From: CAYLZO01 sp964387775
GTDB lineage: Bacteria > Chloroflexota > Anaerolineae > JAAYZQ01
Direction of reading: 5' to 3'
NCBI GenBank assembly: GCA_964387775.1
Contig: CAYLZO010000005.1
Location: forward strand, 1 to 54,339
DNA: 54,339 bases
Positions 15,300 to 24,602 of this stretch are shown here, piece by piece; within the stretch, counting starts at the first letter, position 1; each line of letters begins with the position of its first letter. Position numbers and translations under genes: made by a program. A model generated the notes under the pieces. That model was given only the letters and a program-made list of their open reading frames with translations. It was not told the origin of the DNA and did no database searches.

Positions 15300-16364
15300 A
15301 TGAAAAGAAAGAAGATTCTAACTGGGGACCGGCCTACGGGCAAGCTGCACCTGGGACACTATGTCGGCACGCTACAGAATCGGGTCAAGCTACAGGACGA
15401 ATACGACTGCCTGTTCATCATCGCCGACCTGCACATGCTGACCACCCAACCCGAAAAGGAAAAGGTCGCCGAGGTGGCCCAGAACGTGAGCAGCATCGTG
15501 CTCGACTATCTGGCGGCCGGCATCGACCCGGAGCGGAGCACGATTTTCGTACAGTCGGCCGTGCCCGAGACCTACGAGCTGAACCTGATCCTGGAGATGC
15601 TGGTCAGCGTGCCGCGGCTGGAGCGGCTGCCGAGCCTCAAGGACATGGCCCGCGACGCCAACCTGGAGGTCATGCCCTTTGGCCTGCTGGGCTACCCGGT
15701 GCTCCAGGCAGCCGACATCCTGCTGCCCCGCGCCCACCTGGTGCCCGTCGGCAAGGATAACGAAGCCCACGTCGAGGTGACCCGCGAGATCGCCCGCCGC
15801 TTCAACCGGCTCTACGGCGAGGTCTTTCCCGTGCCCGACGTGATGCTGGGCGAGGTGCCGACCCTGGTGGGCACCGACGGCGAGGCCAAAATGAGCAAGA
15901 GCCGGGGCAACGCCATCTTTCTCTCCGACGACGAGGAGACGGTGCGGCAGAAGGTGTTCAGCATGTACACCGATCCCAACCGGGTGCGGGCCGACATCCC
16001 CGGCCGGGTGGAGGGCAACCCGGTGTTCATCTACCACGACGCCTTTAACCCCGACGAGGAGGAGGTGAACGACCTGAAGGCGCGCTATCGCCAGGGCAAG
16101 GTCGGCGACGTGGAGGTCAAGCGCAAACTGGCCCGGGCCATCAATGACTTTTTGGCGCCGCTGCGCGAGCGCCGCGCCCACTACGAATCCCAGCCCGGCC
16201 TGGTGGACGACATCCTCATGCAGGGTGTGCGCCGCACGCGGGGCATTGCCCAAGAGACGATGGGCAGGGTCTACGAGGCGATGGGCCTCTATGGTCCCCA
16301 GTTGCTCAAGAGCTACGCCCAGCCGATCAACGGCAAGGGTGTATCGAAGATATTAGCTTGCTAA
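15300..16364 (+). CDS. trpS: Tryptophanyl-tRNA synthetase
   Basis: This class I synthetase charges tRNA-Trp. The 354-residue protein has the ATP-binding HIGH-like motif GKLHLGHYVG (about residues 14-23) and the KMSKS loop (GEAKMSKSRGNAI, about 197-209). Other TrpRS signatures are FIIADLHMLTT, the AADILLPR helix and the VPVGKDNEAHVEVTREIARR helix. The length is typical. GGAGG is 7 bases before the ATG at 15300. The T-box leader with a Trp specifier independently confirms the amino acid. TrpB2 follows about 100 bases downstream, so tryptophan use and supply genes are neighbours. Confidence 0.97.
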   Translation: MKRKKILTGDRPTGKLHLGHYVGTLQNRVKLQDEYDCLFIIADLHMLTTQPEKEKVAEVAQNVSSIVLDYLAAGIDPERSTIFVQSAVPETYELNLILEMLVSVPRLERLPSLKDMARDANLEVMPFGLLGYPVLQAADILLPRAHLVPVGKDNEAHVEVTREIARRFNRLYGEVFPVPDVMLGEVPTLVGTDGEAKMSKSRGNAIFLSDDEETVRQKVFSMYTDPNRVRADIPGRVEGNPVFIYHDAFNPDEEEVNDLKARYRQGKVGDVEVKRKLARAINDFLAPLRERRAHYESQPGLVDDILMQGVRRTRGIAQETMGRVYEAMGLYGPQLLKSYAQPINGKGVSKILAC

Positions 16365-16367
16365 GAG

Positions 16368-16441
16368 CTGTCAGCTATCAGCCGTCAGCGGTCAGCTTTC
16401 AGCTAAGCGCTGATAGCTGATTGCTGATTTCTGAAAGCTAA
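16368..16441. repeat. Intergenic GTCAGC/GCTGAT inverted repeats
   Basis: The space between trpS and trpB2 consists of repeated CAGCTATCAGC-like units followed by their reverse complements (for example AGCTTTCAG near 16395 and CTGAAAGCT near 16432). They could fold into a long imperfect hairpin. It has no T-run and is not an obvious terminator. Confidence 0.7.
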
Positions 16442-16464
16442 GAAATCAAAATGGAGGGAAAAAG

Positions 16465-17832
16465 ATGAGTATCAATGGAAAACACAGAATCCTGCTGTCT
16501 GAGGAGCACATCCCCGAGGCGTGGTACAACATCGCCGCCGACTCGCCGGTCGCCTTTCCGCCGGTGCTGCACCCCGGCACGGGCCAGCCCATCGGCCCCG
16601 ACGACCTGGCGCCGCTCTTTCCCATGGGCCTCATCGCCCAGGAGGTGAGCACCGAGCCGTTCATCGAGATCCCCGAGCCGGTGCGGGAGGTCTACCGGCT
16701 GTGGCGGCCCACGCCCCTGATCCGTGCCCGGCGCCTGGAAAAGATGCTGGATACCCCGGCCCACATCTACTACAAGCACGAGGGCGTCAGCCCGCCCGGC
16801 AGCCACAAGCCCAACACAGCCGTGGCCCAGGCTTTTTTCAACAAGGAGGAGGGTGTGACCCGCATCTCGACCGAGACGGGGGCCGGGCAGTGGGGTTCGG
16901 CGCTCTCCTTCGGCTGCAACCTGTTCGACATCGAGTGCAAGGTCTACATGGTGCGGGTCAGCTACGAGCAAAAGCCCTACCGCCGCTCGATGATGAACGT
17001 CTGGGGCGCCACGGTGATGCCCAGCCCCAGCAACGAGACCAAGTCGGGCCAGGCCATCCTGGCCGAGGCGCCCGACTCGCCGGGCAGCCTGGGCATTGCC
17101 ATTAGCGAGGCCGTCGAAGTGGCCGCCACCAACGAGGACACCAAGTACTCGCTGGGCAGCGTGCTCAACCACGTGCTGCTCCACCAGACGATCATCGGCC
17201 AGGAGGCCCTGGAGCAGATGGAGTTGGCCGGCGAGTACCCCGACGTGGTGATCGGCTGCGTGGGCGGCGGCTCGAACTTTGCCGGGATCGCCTTCCCCTT
17301 CCTCCGCGAGAGATTCGTCAACGGGCGGGAGGCCCGTTTCCTCGCCGTCGAGCCGACGGCCTGCCCCACGCTGACGCGCGGCCTCTACGCCTACGACTTT
17401 GGCGACACGGCCCGGCTGACGCCGCTGGTCAAGATGCACACCCTGGGCCACACCTTTATCCCGGCCGGCATCCACGCCGGCGGACTGCGCTACCATGGCA
17501 TGGCGCCCAGCCTCTGTGCCCTCATGGACAATGGCTACATCGAAGCGCGAGCCTATCCCCAACTGCCGGTGTTCGAGGCGGCGGTCCAGTTCGCCTCGGC
17601 CGAGGGGCTCATCGTCGCCCCCGAGTCGGCCCACGCCGTGCGGGCAGCCATCGACGAGGCGCTGGCGGCCAAGGAGGCGGGCGAAAAGCGCGTCATCCTC
17701 TTTAACCTGAGCGGGCACGGCTACTTTGACATGGCGGCCTACGATGCCTACCTGGGAGAGGAACTCGTGGACTATGAGCACCCGCAGGCGGCCATCGAGG
17801 CCGCGCTGAAGAACTTGCCAAAAGTGGAGTGA
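16465..17832 (+). CDS. trpB: TrpB2-type tryptophan synthase beta chain
   Basis: This PLP enzyme joins indole and serine to make tryptophan. The 455-residue length and the N-terminal block (EEHIPEAWYNIAAD, then RPTPLIRARRLEK) mark the TrpB2 branch, which is longer than canonical TrpB and often lacks a TrpA partner. The PLP lysine is Lys115 in GSHKPNTAVAQA; the catalytic-loop glutamate is in STETGAGQWG, and the phosphate-binding glycine loop is CVGGGSNFAG. GGAGGG precedes the ATG. No trpA lies nearby; the gene upstream is trpS with a Trp T-box. TrpB2 in such settings is often proposed to salvage indole; that is inference here. Confidence 0.94.
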   Translation: MSINGKHRILLSEEHIPEAWYNIAADSPVAFPPVLHPGTGQPIGPDDLAPLFPMGLIAQEVSTEPFIEIPEPVREVYRLWRPTPLIRARRLEKMLDTPAHIYYKHEGVSPPGSHKPNTAVAQAFFNKEEGVTRISTETGAGQWGSALSFGCNLFDIECKVYMVRVSYEQKPYRRSMMNVWGATVMPSPSNETKSGQAILAEAPDSPGSLGIAISEAVEVAATNEDTKYSLGSVLNHVLLHQTIIGQEALEQMELAGEYPDVVIGCVGGGSNFAGIAFPFLRERFVNGREARFLAVEPTACPTLTRGLYAYDFGDTARLTPLVKMHTLGHTFIPAGIHAGGLRYHGMAPSLCALMDNGYIEARAYPQLPVFEAAVQFASAEGLIVAPESAHAVRAAIDEALAAKEAGEKRVILFNLSGHGYFDMAAYDAYLGEELVDYEHPQAAIEAALKNLPKVE

Positions 17833-17842
17833 AGTGTGGATG

Positions 17843-17883
17843 TGACATTCGGGGCGGGGCCTGTTGCCCCGTCCCGAATGTCA
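17843..17883. terminator. Shared hairpin between convergent trpB2 and kinase genes
   Basis: TGACATTCGGGGCGGGGC / GCCCCGTCCCGAATGTCA form an 18-base stem with one G-T pair and a 5-base loop. It lies between the two stop codons. Neither strand has a clear T-run, so efficiency as an intrinsic terminator is uncertain. Confidence 0.55.
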
Positions 17884-17887
17884 CAGG

Positions 17888-20800
17888 CTACTCGGCGATG
17901 GGCACCGTGAAGCGAAAGGTCGTGCCCTCGCCGGGGGTGCTCTCGACCAGGAACTCGCCGCCGTGCAGTTCCACCAGGTTGCGCGTGATCGACACGCCCA
18001 GCCCGGTGCCCGGCTGCTCGCGCACCAGTTCGTGGTCGGCGCGGTAGAACTTTTCGTCGAGGTTGGCAATGTCCTGGGGCGTCATGCCGATCCCCGTGTC
18101 GCTGACACTGACCGAGAGATGCCCCGGCGGGGTCTCGGCGTCGTCCCGGCCGTTGGCTGTGATGGAAATGGTGCCGCCCTCGGGCGTGTACTTGTAGGCG
18201 TTGCTCACCAGGTTGGTCAGCACCTGGACCAGGCGCTCGCGGTCGCCCCGGACGGGGGGCAGGTCTCCGGGCACGTCTAGCTCCAAGGTGTGGTGCCGGG
18301 CCTCGATCTCGGTCCGCGTGTTGGTCACTGCCTCGTCCACGACCTCTTGCAGGCGGACCTCGGCCAGCTTGAGCTGGATGCGGCCGGCCTCCAGCCGCGA
18401 GATCTCGAGCAGGTCGTTGACCAGCTTGCCCATGCGGTCCACGTTGGAATTGATGACCTGGACGAACTCCTGCTGCATGTCGGTCAGCTCGCCGCCGATG
18501 CCCATGGTCAGCATCTTGGCGTAGCCTTGCATGGCCGTCATCGGCTGCTTGAGCTCGTGGGCCACGAAATCGATAAACTCCGATTTGGCCTGGTTGGCCT
18601 CTCGCACCCCCTCGTAGAGGCGCGCGTTCTCGATGGCAATGGCGGCCTGTTGTGCGATCCCCTGGCACAGGCCGATCTCGTCCGGCGTAAACTCCCGGCG
18701 ACGGCGGCTCTCCCACAGCTCGACGTAGCCGATGAGCTGGCCCCGCAGCCGCAGCGGGATGTACAAGATCGACTTGACCCCGTACTCGTGCATGTGATCC
18801 TGCTCGAACTCGGAGAGGTTCAAATCGCCGGCGTGCGAGACGTCGTGTCCGCCCGCACGCAGCGTTTCCAGGAAATCGTCCTCGTCCTCGACGTACGTCT
18901 GTCCCAGGTCCGAGACCCGCTCCTCTTTGCGTGCTTTGGGGCCGATGTATTCGGCCAGCACGACGGACGTCATCGTCTCCGCATCGTGGCTGCAAATGTA
19001 GGCGCTGGTGGCATCGATGGCCTGTCCCATCTGCTGGGCGATGCGGTGCAACACGGTCGCCGGATCGAGGGCGGAGGAGATGACGGCCCCCGCCTCGCGG
19101 AGCGCCGTCTGCTCCCGCAGTCGCTTCTGGGTCTCGGCGTGGAGCCGGGCGTTCTCGATGGCGACGGCCACCTCGCTGGCGATGGTCGTCAAGAACCGCT
19201 GATGCTCCTCGCCGTAGGCGTTGGGCACGTAATCCTGCACCGACATGACGCCCACTATCCGGTCGCCGACGATCAGGGGCACCCCCAGCCAGGACCGGCT
19301 CACGTCGCCGACGACGACGCCTTGCACCGGGCTCGTCTCCGACTCTTTTTCCCAGTCGCGGACGAGAATCGGCTGGCGGTTGCGCACGATCCAGGCCGAA
19401 AAGCCCGCTTGCTCGTCGACGTCCTGGCGGAAGGGTCCCAGCCGTTCCCCCCGGTCCACATAGATGGGAAAACTCAGAACCCCGTCGTCGTCTTCTTCGT
19501 AGAGGGCCACGTAAAAGACCGGCGGGTCCCAGACGTCCACGATCTGCTGATAGACCGACTCCAGGACCTCTTCCAGGGCGAGGTGCGAGCTGACGGTGAG
19601 GCCGATGTCGTAGAGCAGGGCCATTTCCTCGGCCCGGCGCTTGGTCTCGCGGTAGAGCCGGGCATTTTCCATGGCGATGGCTGCGTGGTCGGCCAGGCGC
19701 TGGAGAAAGCCCAGCTCGTCCGGGCCAAAGGCATCCAGCGCTTCACTCTCCACACTGACCACGCCGATGACACGTTCCTCCCGATCGTCGACGCGATCCC
19801 GCTCCGCGATGCTGTGCTTGATGGGCACCGTGAGCTGGGAGCGGGTTGCAGCTTGAGCCGGGTGATAGTCGGGGTCCCGGGCCACGTTGGCCACCAGGGC
19901 CGGCTCGCCGCTGCGGATCACGCGCCCGACGACCCCTTTCTCCAGGGGCCAGAGTTCGGTGCGGTAGTGCTCGTACTCGGGCGGATAGCCCCGGGTGGCC
20001 AGGAGAAACAGCCCCTGCCGCTCCTCCTCGTAGAGGGCGATGACGCCCACCGGGGCGCCGACGCCCCGCAGCGCCCAATCGAGGGTCATGTCCATGACCC
20101 GGTCAAAGTCGAGCGTGGTGTTCAGTTCCCGGTCGACGCGCTGCATGGTGGAAAGGTCTTCGACCCTTCGGGCCAGCGCCTGGTCGGTCTGGGTGTAGAG
20201 GCGGGCGTTTTCGATGGCCACCGCCGCCTGGGCGGCAAAGCCGGTGAGCAGGCTGGCTTCCCCCTCGGTGAAGGGGCTGCCGTCCCGATGGTTGATCACC
20301 TCGATGACGCCGATGACTTTTTCGCGGCTGATCATGGGCACACACAGGATGCTGTGGGTGACAAAGCCGGTGTCCTCGTCAACATGGGGATTCCAACGGG
20401 GATCGCTCCGCACGTCGTTGACGATCAGGGTCTCGCCGGTCTGGGCGACCTGGCCCACGATCCCCACGCCCATGGGCAGGCGCAGGCCGGCCAGGAGCTG
20501 GTGGTCGGTCCCGCGCAGGGCGACCTCAAAGACCAGGTCGTCCGTCTCCTCGTCCACCAGCAGCAGGGAGGCCGCCTCCACGTCCAGAAGGTCCACCACC
20601 TTGTTCATAATGAGGTCCAGCACGTTGGAGAGATCGAGGCTGGAGTTGATGGTGACGCTGACCTCGTTGAGTGTGGCCAGCTCGGCGGCCCGGGCTTCCA
20701 TCTCCTGGTAGAGGCGCATGCGGTCCATGGCCAGGGCGGCCTGGTCGGCGATGGCGGTCAGGACCTGGACCTGCTCGGGCGAGAAGCGATAGTCGGGCTG

Positions 20801-23509
20801 GAAACTCGACACGTTCAGCACACCCAGGACGCGGTCGCCGCTCAACAGGGGCGCCCCCAGCCAGGCCTTGGCCGGCTTGCCGCTGTGGGCCACGCCCCGG
20901 CGCTCGCATTCGGCCAGGTAATTGTCGGTGACGATGGGTGCCCGCTGCCGGACGATCTGGCTGGTGAGGCCCTCGCCCAGGGGCCAGCGCGGGTTCGGCG
21001 GCTCGCGGCGCTCCCGCTCCTCGACGTAGAAGGCCATGCGGAACTCTTTCCGCACCTCGTCGTAGAGCGCCGTGTAGAAATTGTCGATCTCGAGCACGCG
21101 GCTGACCTGGCTGTAGATGAGGCCCAGCAGGTCTTCCAGGTCGCGGCGCAGGTCCACGGCCTCGCTGATCTGCCGCAGGACGTCCACGTGGACCATACGC
21201 TGCTGCAGGTCGGCAAAGAGCTGGGCGTTGCGCAGGGCAATGGCCGCCTGGCTGGCCAAGAGGCTGAGCAGCCATTCGTCCTCTCGGGTAAAGAGCCGGG
21301 TGCGGCTGGTGTCGGCCACGTTCAAGACGCCGATGACCTCGTCCTGCCACTTGAGGGGCACGCCCAGCACGGACCGGACCGGCGCGTCGGCAAAGTGGGC
21401 CGACCGGCCCGCAAACTGGCCATAGTTCTTGACCCGCACCGGCCGCCCCCGCTCCACCACGTGGCCGGCGACGCCTTCGCCTGGTTGCAGGACGACCCCG
21501 GCATAGTCGTGCCCCAGGTTGTAGCTGACGACCATGCGCAGCCTTTGCCCCTCGTCCTCGACCAAAAAGACGCCGCCGCCGCTGGCATCCAGCAGGCGCG
21601 TGGCCCGCTCGACGACGGACTGGAGGAGGAGTGGGGTCTCTTGCTGGACCGAGATGTCGATGGCCGTCTCTTGCAGCGCCTCCAATTCCTCGGCGCGATG
21701 GCGGGCCTCGGCCAGCAGGCGGGCGTTTTCCAGGGCAATGGCCGACTGGTCGACGAGGGCGGTCAGGAAGGCCAGGTCGTCGGGGCTGTAGGGCTCGCCG
21801 GAGAGGCGAGGGCCAAGGGCCACCCAGCCTTCGAGTTGGGCGCGTCCTCGCAGCGGGAAAAAGAGCGCCAAGCCCAGGGTTTCAATCTTTTGTCGTTCGC
21901 CAGGGGCAAATCCGCCGACCATCGTTTGCGCTTCTGCCTCCAGCAGGTAGAGCGGGTCTTCCCGCTCGGCCAGGTGCCGGGCCAGGTCGCTCTCCCCGCC
22001 AAAGCAGATCTCATCGTCGTCGGCCGCAACAAAGCCGCTCGCCAGGCGCAGCGTGTAAGCCGCCAGGCCCGGATCGTAGAGAAAGACGAACGTCGGCGCC
22101 GCGTGGCTGATCGGCTCCACCCGGACCAGCAAGCGCTTGAGGATGGCGGGTATTTCCAGGGGCGTCGTCAACAGCTCGCGGCTGAACGCCTGCAATCCCT
22201 GCCGATAGTCCACGTGCGGGCGCCCCAGCAGCCGGTCTACGAGGCGCTCCGTCGTCTGGCGCAGGGGGCTGAGGGCCAGGAAGAGGATGGCGACGAGCAA
22301 AGCCAGCAGCCAGGGCAGGCTACGCAGGCTCTCCTGCTCCAGTGTCTCGGCGGCGGTGAGGTCCAGCGTATTGCCCAGGATGATCAAGGCCAGAAAGTAG
22401 GCGGCCGCCCCGATGGCGGTTAAAAACGCGTAGGCCAGCCCCCGGCTCATCACCAGGTCCATGCCCAGCAGCTTGTAGCGGAGGATGGCAAACGCCACAA
22501 AGATGGGAAAGATGACGAGCGGCGGCATATAGATGACGCTGTTGAACGAGATCGGAAAGCCAAAGCCGGCCACGATCATATAGACGGCCATCGGCGAAAA
22601 GGCCAGCACGCCTCCGACGAGGACGAGGCGGACCTGTTGGCGCACGATGCCCGAGACCGTCCGCGCCCGCGTGTAGAGCATCAGGCCAAAGAACGTGAGC
22701 ACGGCCAGGCCCAGCGCAACATAGATCCAGCGCCAGGCCGTGATGTAGGCCCAGGGATCGGCGGCATCGTACAGTCGCACCTCGGCGACGACGGCCAGCG
22801 CGATGGCGACGAGGTAGGGAGCGAAACGGAGCAACGGCCCGTAGCGCGTCTCGGCGATCCGCCGGCGCTGCTCGGGAAAGACGAGGCCCAGGTCGACGAG
22901 CAGTGCTCCGACGAAGGCCATGGCCGCCGTCCAGATCCGCACAAAGTGATGGCTGGTGTTCAGGTCAAAGAAGGTGCCGGTGGCCAGGGCCACGGCGGCA
23001 CAAAAGAGGGCAAAGGTCCGCCCGGCCCGCCGGTCGCCGCGGTGGCGAAAGACCCAGATACCGACGACCAGGTAGATTAGGCCCGTAGCGTAGGGCAGCC
23101 AGAAGAGTACAAGCCAATCTTGAAGGGGAAAGGGCTGTACCACGGCCAGCGCCTGGATCGGCCCCGAGCCGCCTTGGGGTTGAAAGGTCACGGTCACAGT
23201 CTCGCCGGAGGGCACGCCCCGCAGCGCCTGTTGGACCGCCTCGCTGTTGCCCACAGGCTGACCGGCCACGGCGATGAGCCGGACCAAATCGTGGCGGGGG
23301 ACGTCGCCGGCCCAGTCTTCGCTGCCGACGCCGGTGACGACGAGGGTTTGCTCCAAGAGCAGGCCCGGGAAGGGCCGCTGCTGCCACTGCCAGGCAACCA
23401 CCGGCGCGGCCATCTCGACCACGACGGCGCCGATCAGTAGCACGATGACGAACAACCGGCCGATGCGTTGGGTACTCAGTGACTTACGTGGGTTGTCCTC
23501 TGGCGCCAT
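17888..23509 (-). CDS. Membrane sensor histidine kinase with seven GAF domains
   Basis: This very large (1873 aa) sensor kinase has an N-terminal signal-anchor (about 15-40), a short extracytoplasmic region resembling a PDZ-type fold (LVRLIAVAGQPV) and about eight membrane helices (to about residue 410). Seven consecutive GAF domains follow (roughly 440-1600), each ending in a helix of the type QAAIALENARLY. The HisKA phospho-acceptor is His1651 in HELKQPMTAMQGYAKML, and the HATPase domain has the N box NLVSNAYKYTPEGG and the G boxes DTGIGM and GTGLG. No receiver domain or response regulator is adjacent. The start at 23509 was chosen because the promoter at 23538-23566 overlaps the longer frame; a start at 23566 would lie upstream of the transcription start. 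The signal is unknown; multiple GAFs suggest several small-molecule or redox inputs. Confidence 0.92.
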   Translation of the reverse strand: MAPEDNPRKSLSTQRIGRLFVIVLLIGAVVVEMAAPVVAWQWQQRPFPGLLLEQTLVVTGVGSEDWAGDVPRHDLVRLIAVAGQPVGNSEAVQQALRGVPSGETVTVTFQPQGGSGPIQALAVVQPFPLQDWLVLFWLPYATGLIYLVVGIWVFRHRGDRRAGRTFALFCAAVALATGTFFDLNTSHHFVRIWTAAMAFVGALLVDLGLVFPEQRRRIAETRYGPLLRFAPYLVAIALAVVAEVRLYDAADPWAYITAWRWIYVALGLAVLTFFGLMLYTRARTVSGIVRQQVRLVLVGGVLAFSPMAVYMIVAGFGFPISFNSVIYMPPLVIFPIFVAFAILRYKLLGMDLVMSRGLAYAFLTAIGAAAYFLALIILGNTLDLTAAETLEQESLRSLPWLLALLVAILFLALSPLRQTTERLVDRLLGRPHVDYRQGLQAFSRELLTTPLEIPAILKRLLVRVEPISHAAPTFVFLYDPGLAAYTLRLASGFVAADDDEICFGGESDLARHLAEREDPLYLLEAEAQTMVGGFAPGERQKIETLGLALFFPLRGRAQLEGWVALGPRLSGEPYSPDDLAFLTALVDQSAIALENARLLAEARHRAEELEALQETAIDISVQQETPLLLQSVVERATRLLDASGGGVFLVEDEGQRLRMVVSYNLGHDYAGVVLQPGEGVAGHVVERGRPVRVKNYGQFAGRSAHFADAPVRSVLGVPLKWQDEVIGVLNVADTSRTRLFTREDEWLLSLLASQAAIALRNAQLFADLQQRMVHVDVLRQISEAVDLRRDLEDLLGLIYSQVSRVLEIDNFYTALYDEVRKEFRMAFYVEERERREPPNPRWPLGEGLTSQIVRQRAPIVTDNYLAECERRGVAHSGKPAKAWLGAPLLSGDRVLGVLNVSSFQPDYRFSPEQVQVLTAIADQAALAMDRMRLYQEMEARAAELATLNEVSVTINSSLDLSNVLDLIMNKVVDLLDVEAASLLLVDEETDDLVFEVALRGTDHQLLAGLRLPMGVGIVGQVAQTGETLIVNDVRSDPRWNPHVDEDTGFVTHSILCVPMISREKVIGVIEVINHRDGSPFTEGEASLLTGFAAQAAVAIENARLYTQTDQALARRVEDLSTMQRVDRELNTTLDFDRVMDMTLDWALRGVGAPVGVIALYEEERQGLFLLATRGYPPEYEHYRTELWPLEKGVVGRVIRSGEPALVANVARDPDYHPAQAATRSQLTVPIKHSIAERDRVDDREERVIGVVSVESEALDAFGPDELGFLQRLADHAAIAMENARLYRETKRRAEEMALLYDIGLTVSSHLALEEVLESVYQQIVDVWDPPVFYVALYEEDDDGVLSFPIYVDRGERLGPFRQDVDEQAGFSAWIVRNRQPILVRDWEKESETSPVQGVVVGDVSRSWLGVPLIVGDRIVGVMSVQDYVPNAYGEEHQRFLTTIASEVAVAIENARLHAETQKRLREQTALREAGAVISSALDPATVLHRIAQQMGQAIDATSAYICSHDAETMTSVVLAEYIGPKARKEERVSDLGQTYVEDEDDFLETLRAGGHDVSHAGDLNLSEFEQDHMHEYGVKSILYIPLRLRGQLIGYVELWESRRRREFTPDEIGLCQGIAQQAAIAIENARLYEGVREANQAKSEFIDFVAHELKQPMTAMQGYAKMLTMGIGGELTDMQQEFVQVINSNVDRMGKLVNDLLEISRLEAGRIQLKLAEVRLQEVVDEAVTNTRTEIEARHHTLELDVPGDLPPVRGDRERLVQVLTNLVSNAYKYTPEGGTISITANGRDDAETPPGHLSVSVSDTGIGMTPQDIANLDEKFYRADHELVREQPGTGLGVSITRNLVELHGGEFLVESTPGEGTTFRFTVPIAE

Positions 23510-23537
23510 ATTCACGTCCCATGAATCTCTTGGGCCG

Positions 23538-23566
23538 AGTGTATCACACGGGGCAGAGTGAGTCAA
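23538..23566 (-). promoter_or_regulatory. Promoter of the sensor kinase
   Basis: Minus strand TTGACT (23566-23561) and TACACT (23543-23538) are 17 bases apart, placing the transcription start about 22 bases before the ATG at 23509. This settles the start codon choice. Confidence 0.7.
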
Positions 23567-23580
23567 GTCCCGCCGGATCT

Positions 23581-23610
23581 AGACCTTTAGGGTTTTGTTG
23601 CTAAAGGTCT
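23581..23610. repeat. AGACCTTTAG palindrome between pfkA and the kinase gene
   Basis: A perfect 10-base inverted repeat (AGACCTTTAG / CTAAAGGTCT, 10-base loop) lies immediately downstream of the pfkA stop codon. It is related to the palindrome at 10948-10980 (AGACCyTwAGGG core). Confidence 0.7.
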
Positions 23611-23611
23611 T

Positions 23612-24586
23612 TCACCTCTCCAGCGATTTCGCCATTTCGTAGAGGTCCAGGTCGAGGATCTTGCGCTGGGTGACGACCTCTTCCAACGGGGTGCGGACCA
23701 CCTGGTTGCCGATGAGGCCGACCATGATGGTGCTCTCGCCGTCGAGCAGGGCCTCGACCGAAGCGGCGCCCAGCCGGGTGGCCAGGATGCGCTCAAAGGC
23801 CGTGGGCGAGCCGCCCCGCTGCACGTGCCCCAGGACCGTGGTTCGCACCTCAAAGCCCAGCTCGTCTCGCCGCTCCTTGAGGTGCTGGGCCACCTCCTCC
23901 AGGCCCGGCTTGTGCCCCTCGGCAACGACCATGATGCAGTGGGCTTTGCCGCGCAGGTAGGCGTCCTTCAACGCGTCGGCCACCTCCTCCAGGCCCGTCT
24001 CTACCTCGGGGATGAGGATCATCTCGGCTCCGCCGGCGATGCCGCTCATCAGCGCCAGGTAGCCACAATCGCGGCCCATGACCTCGATGAGAAAGGCACG
24101 CTGGTGCGACGAGGCGGTGTCGCGGATCTTGTCGATGGCGTCCAGCACGGTGTTCAGGGCCGTGTCCACGCCGATACTCATGTCGGTGCCGCAGATGTCG
24201 TTGTCGATGGTGCCCGGCACGCCGACCACGGGCAGATCGTACTCCTCGCACAGCTTCATGGCCCCTCTGAACGAGCCGTCGCCGCCGATGACGACCAGCC
24301 CGTCGATGCCATATTCGTTAAGTTTACGCATGGCGACCATACGGCCCCGCTCGGTGCGGAATTCCTCACAGCGGGCCGTGCCCAGGATGGTCCCGCCCTT
24401 GCCCAGGATGCCGCCCACCGAGCGGGCATCCATGGGGTCGATCTCGCCATTGATCAAGCCCATGTAGCCGTGTTTGATGCCCATGACCGTCAGGCCGTGA
24501 GCCAGGGCCGTGCGGACCACGGCGCGGACGCAAGGGTTAAAGCCCGGCCCGTCGCCGCCACTGGTGAGTACGCCAATCGTTTTCAT
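23612..24586 (-). CDS. pfkA: ATP-dependent 6-phosphofructokinase
   Basis: This enzyme phosphorylates fructose-6-phosphate to fructose-1,6-bisphosphate, the committed step of glycolysis. The 324-residue protein has LTSGGDGPGFN at the N-terminus, GGDGSFRGA for nucleotide binding, the catalytic PGTIDNDI loop and the substrate motif VMGRDCGYLAL, with HVQRGGSPTAFER further on. A Gly in GGDGS and a Gly rather than a Lys in PGTIDND are the residues that separate ATP-PFK from the pyrophosphate-dependent type. AGGAAAAGG lies just before the ATG. It sits downstream of the ybaK-like gene and dnaE on the same strand. Confidence 0.96.
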   Translation of the reverse strand: MKTIGVLTSGGDGPGFNPCVRAVVRTALAHGLTVMGIKHGYMGLINGEIDPMDARSVGGILGKGGTILGTARCEEFRTERGRMVAMRKLNEYGIDGLVVIGGDGSFRGAMKLCEEYDLPVVGVPGTIDNDICGTDMSIGVDTALNTVLDAIDKIRDTASSHQRAFLIEVMGRDCGYLALMSGIAGGAEMILIPEVETGLEEVADALKDAYLRGKAHCIMVVAEGHKPGLEEVAQHLKERRDELGFEVRTTVLGHVQRGGSPTAFERILATRLGAASVEALLDGESTIMVGLIGNQVVRTPLEEVVTQRKILDLDLYEMAKSLER

Positions 24587-24602
24587 CCCTTTTCCTCCGT
24601 GT

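Noticed and set aside
18290..22423. A 1377-codon open frame on the plus strand
   Set aside because: It is antisense to the sensor kinase, whose GAF, HisKA and HATPase motifs are unmistakable; long antisense frames are expected in GC-rich DNA.
23510..23566. Upstream start of the sensor kinase at 23566
   Set aside because: The -35/-10 pair at 23566-23538 means the transcript begins after this position.
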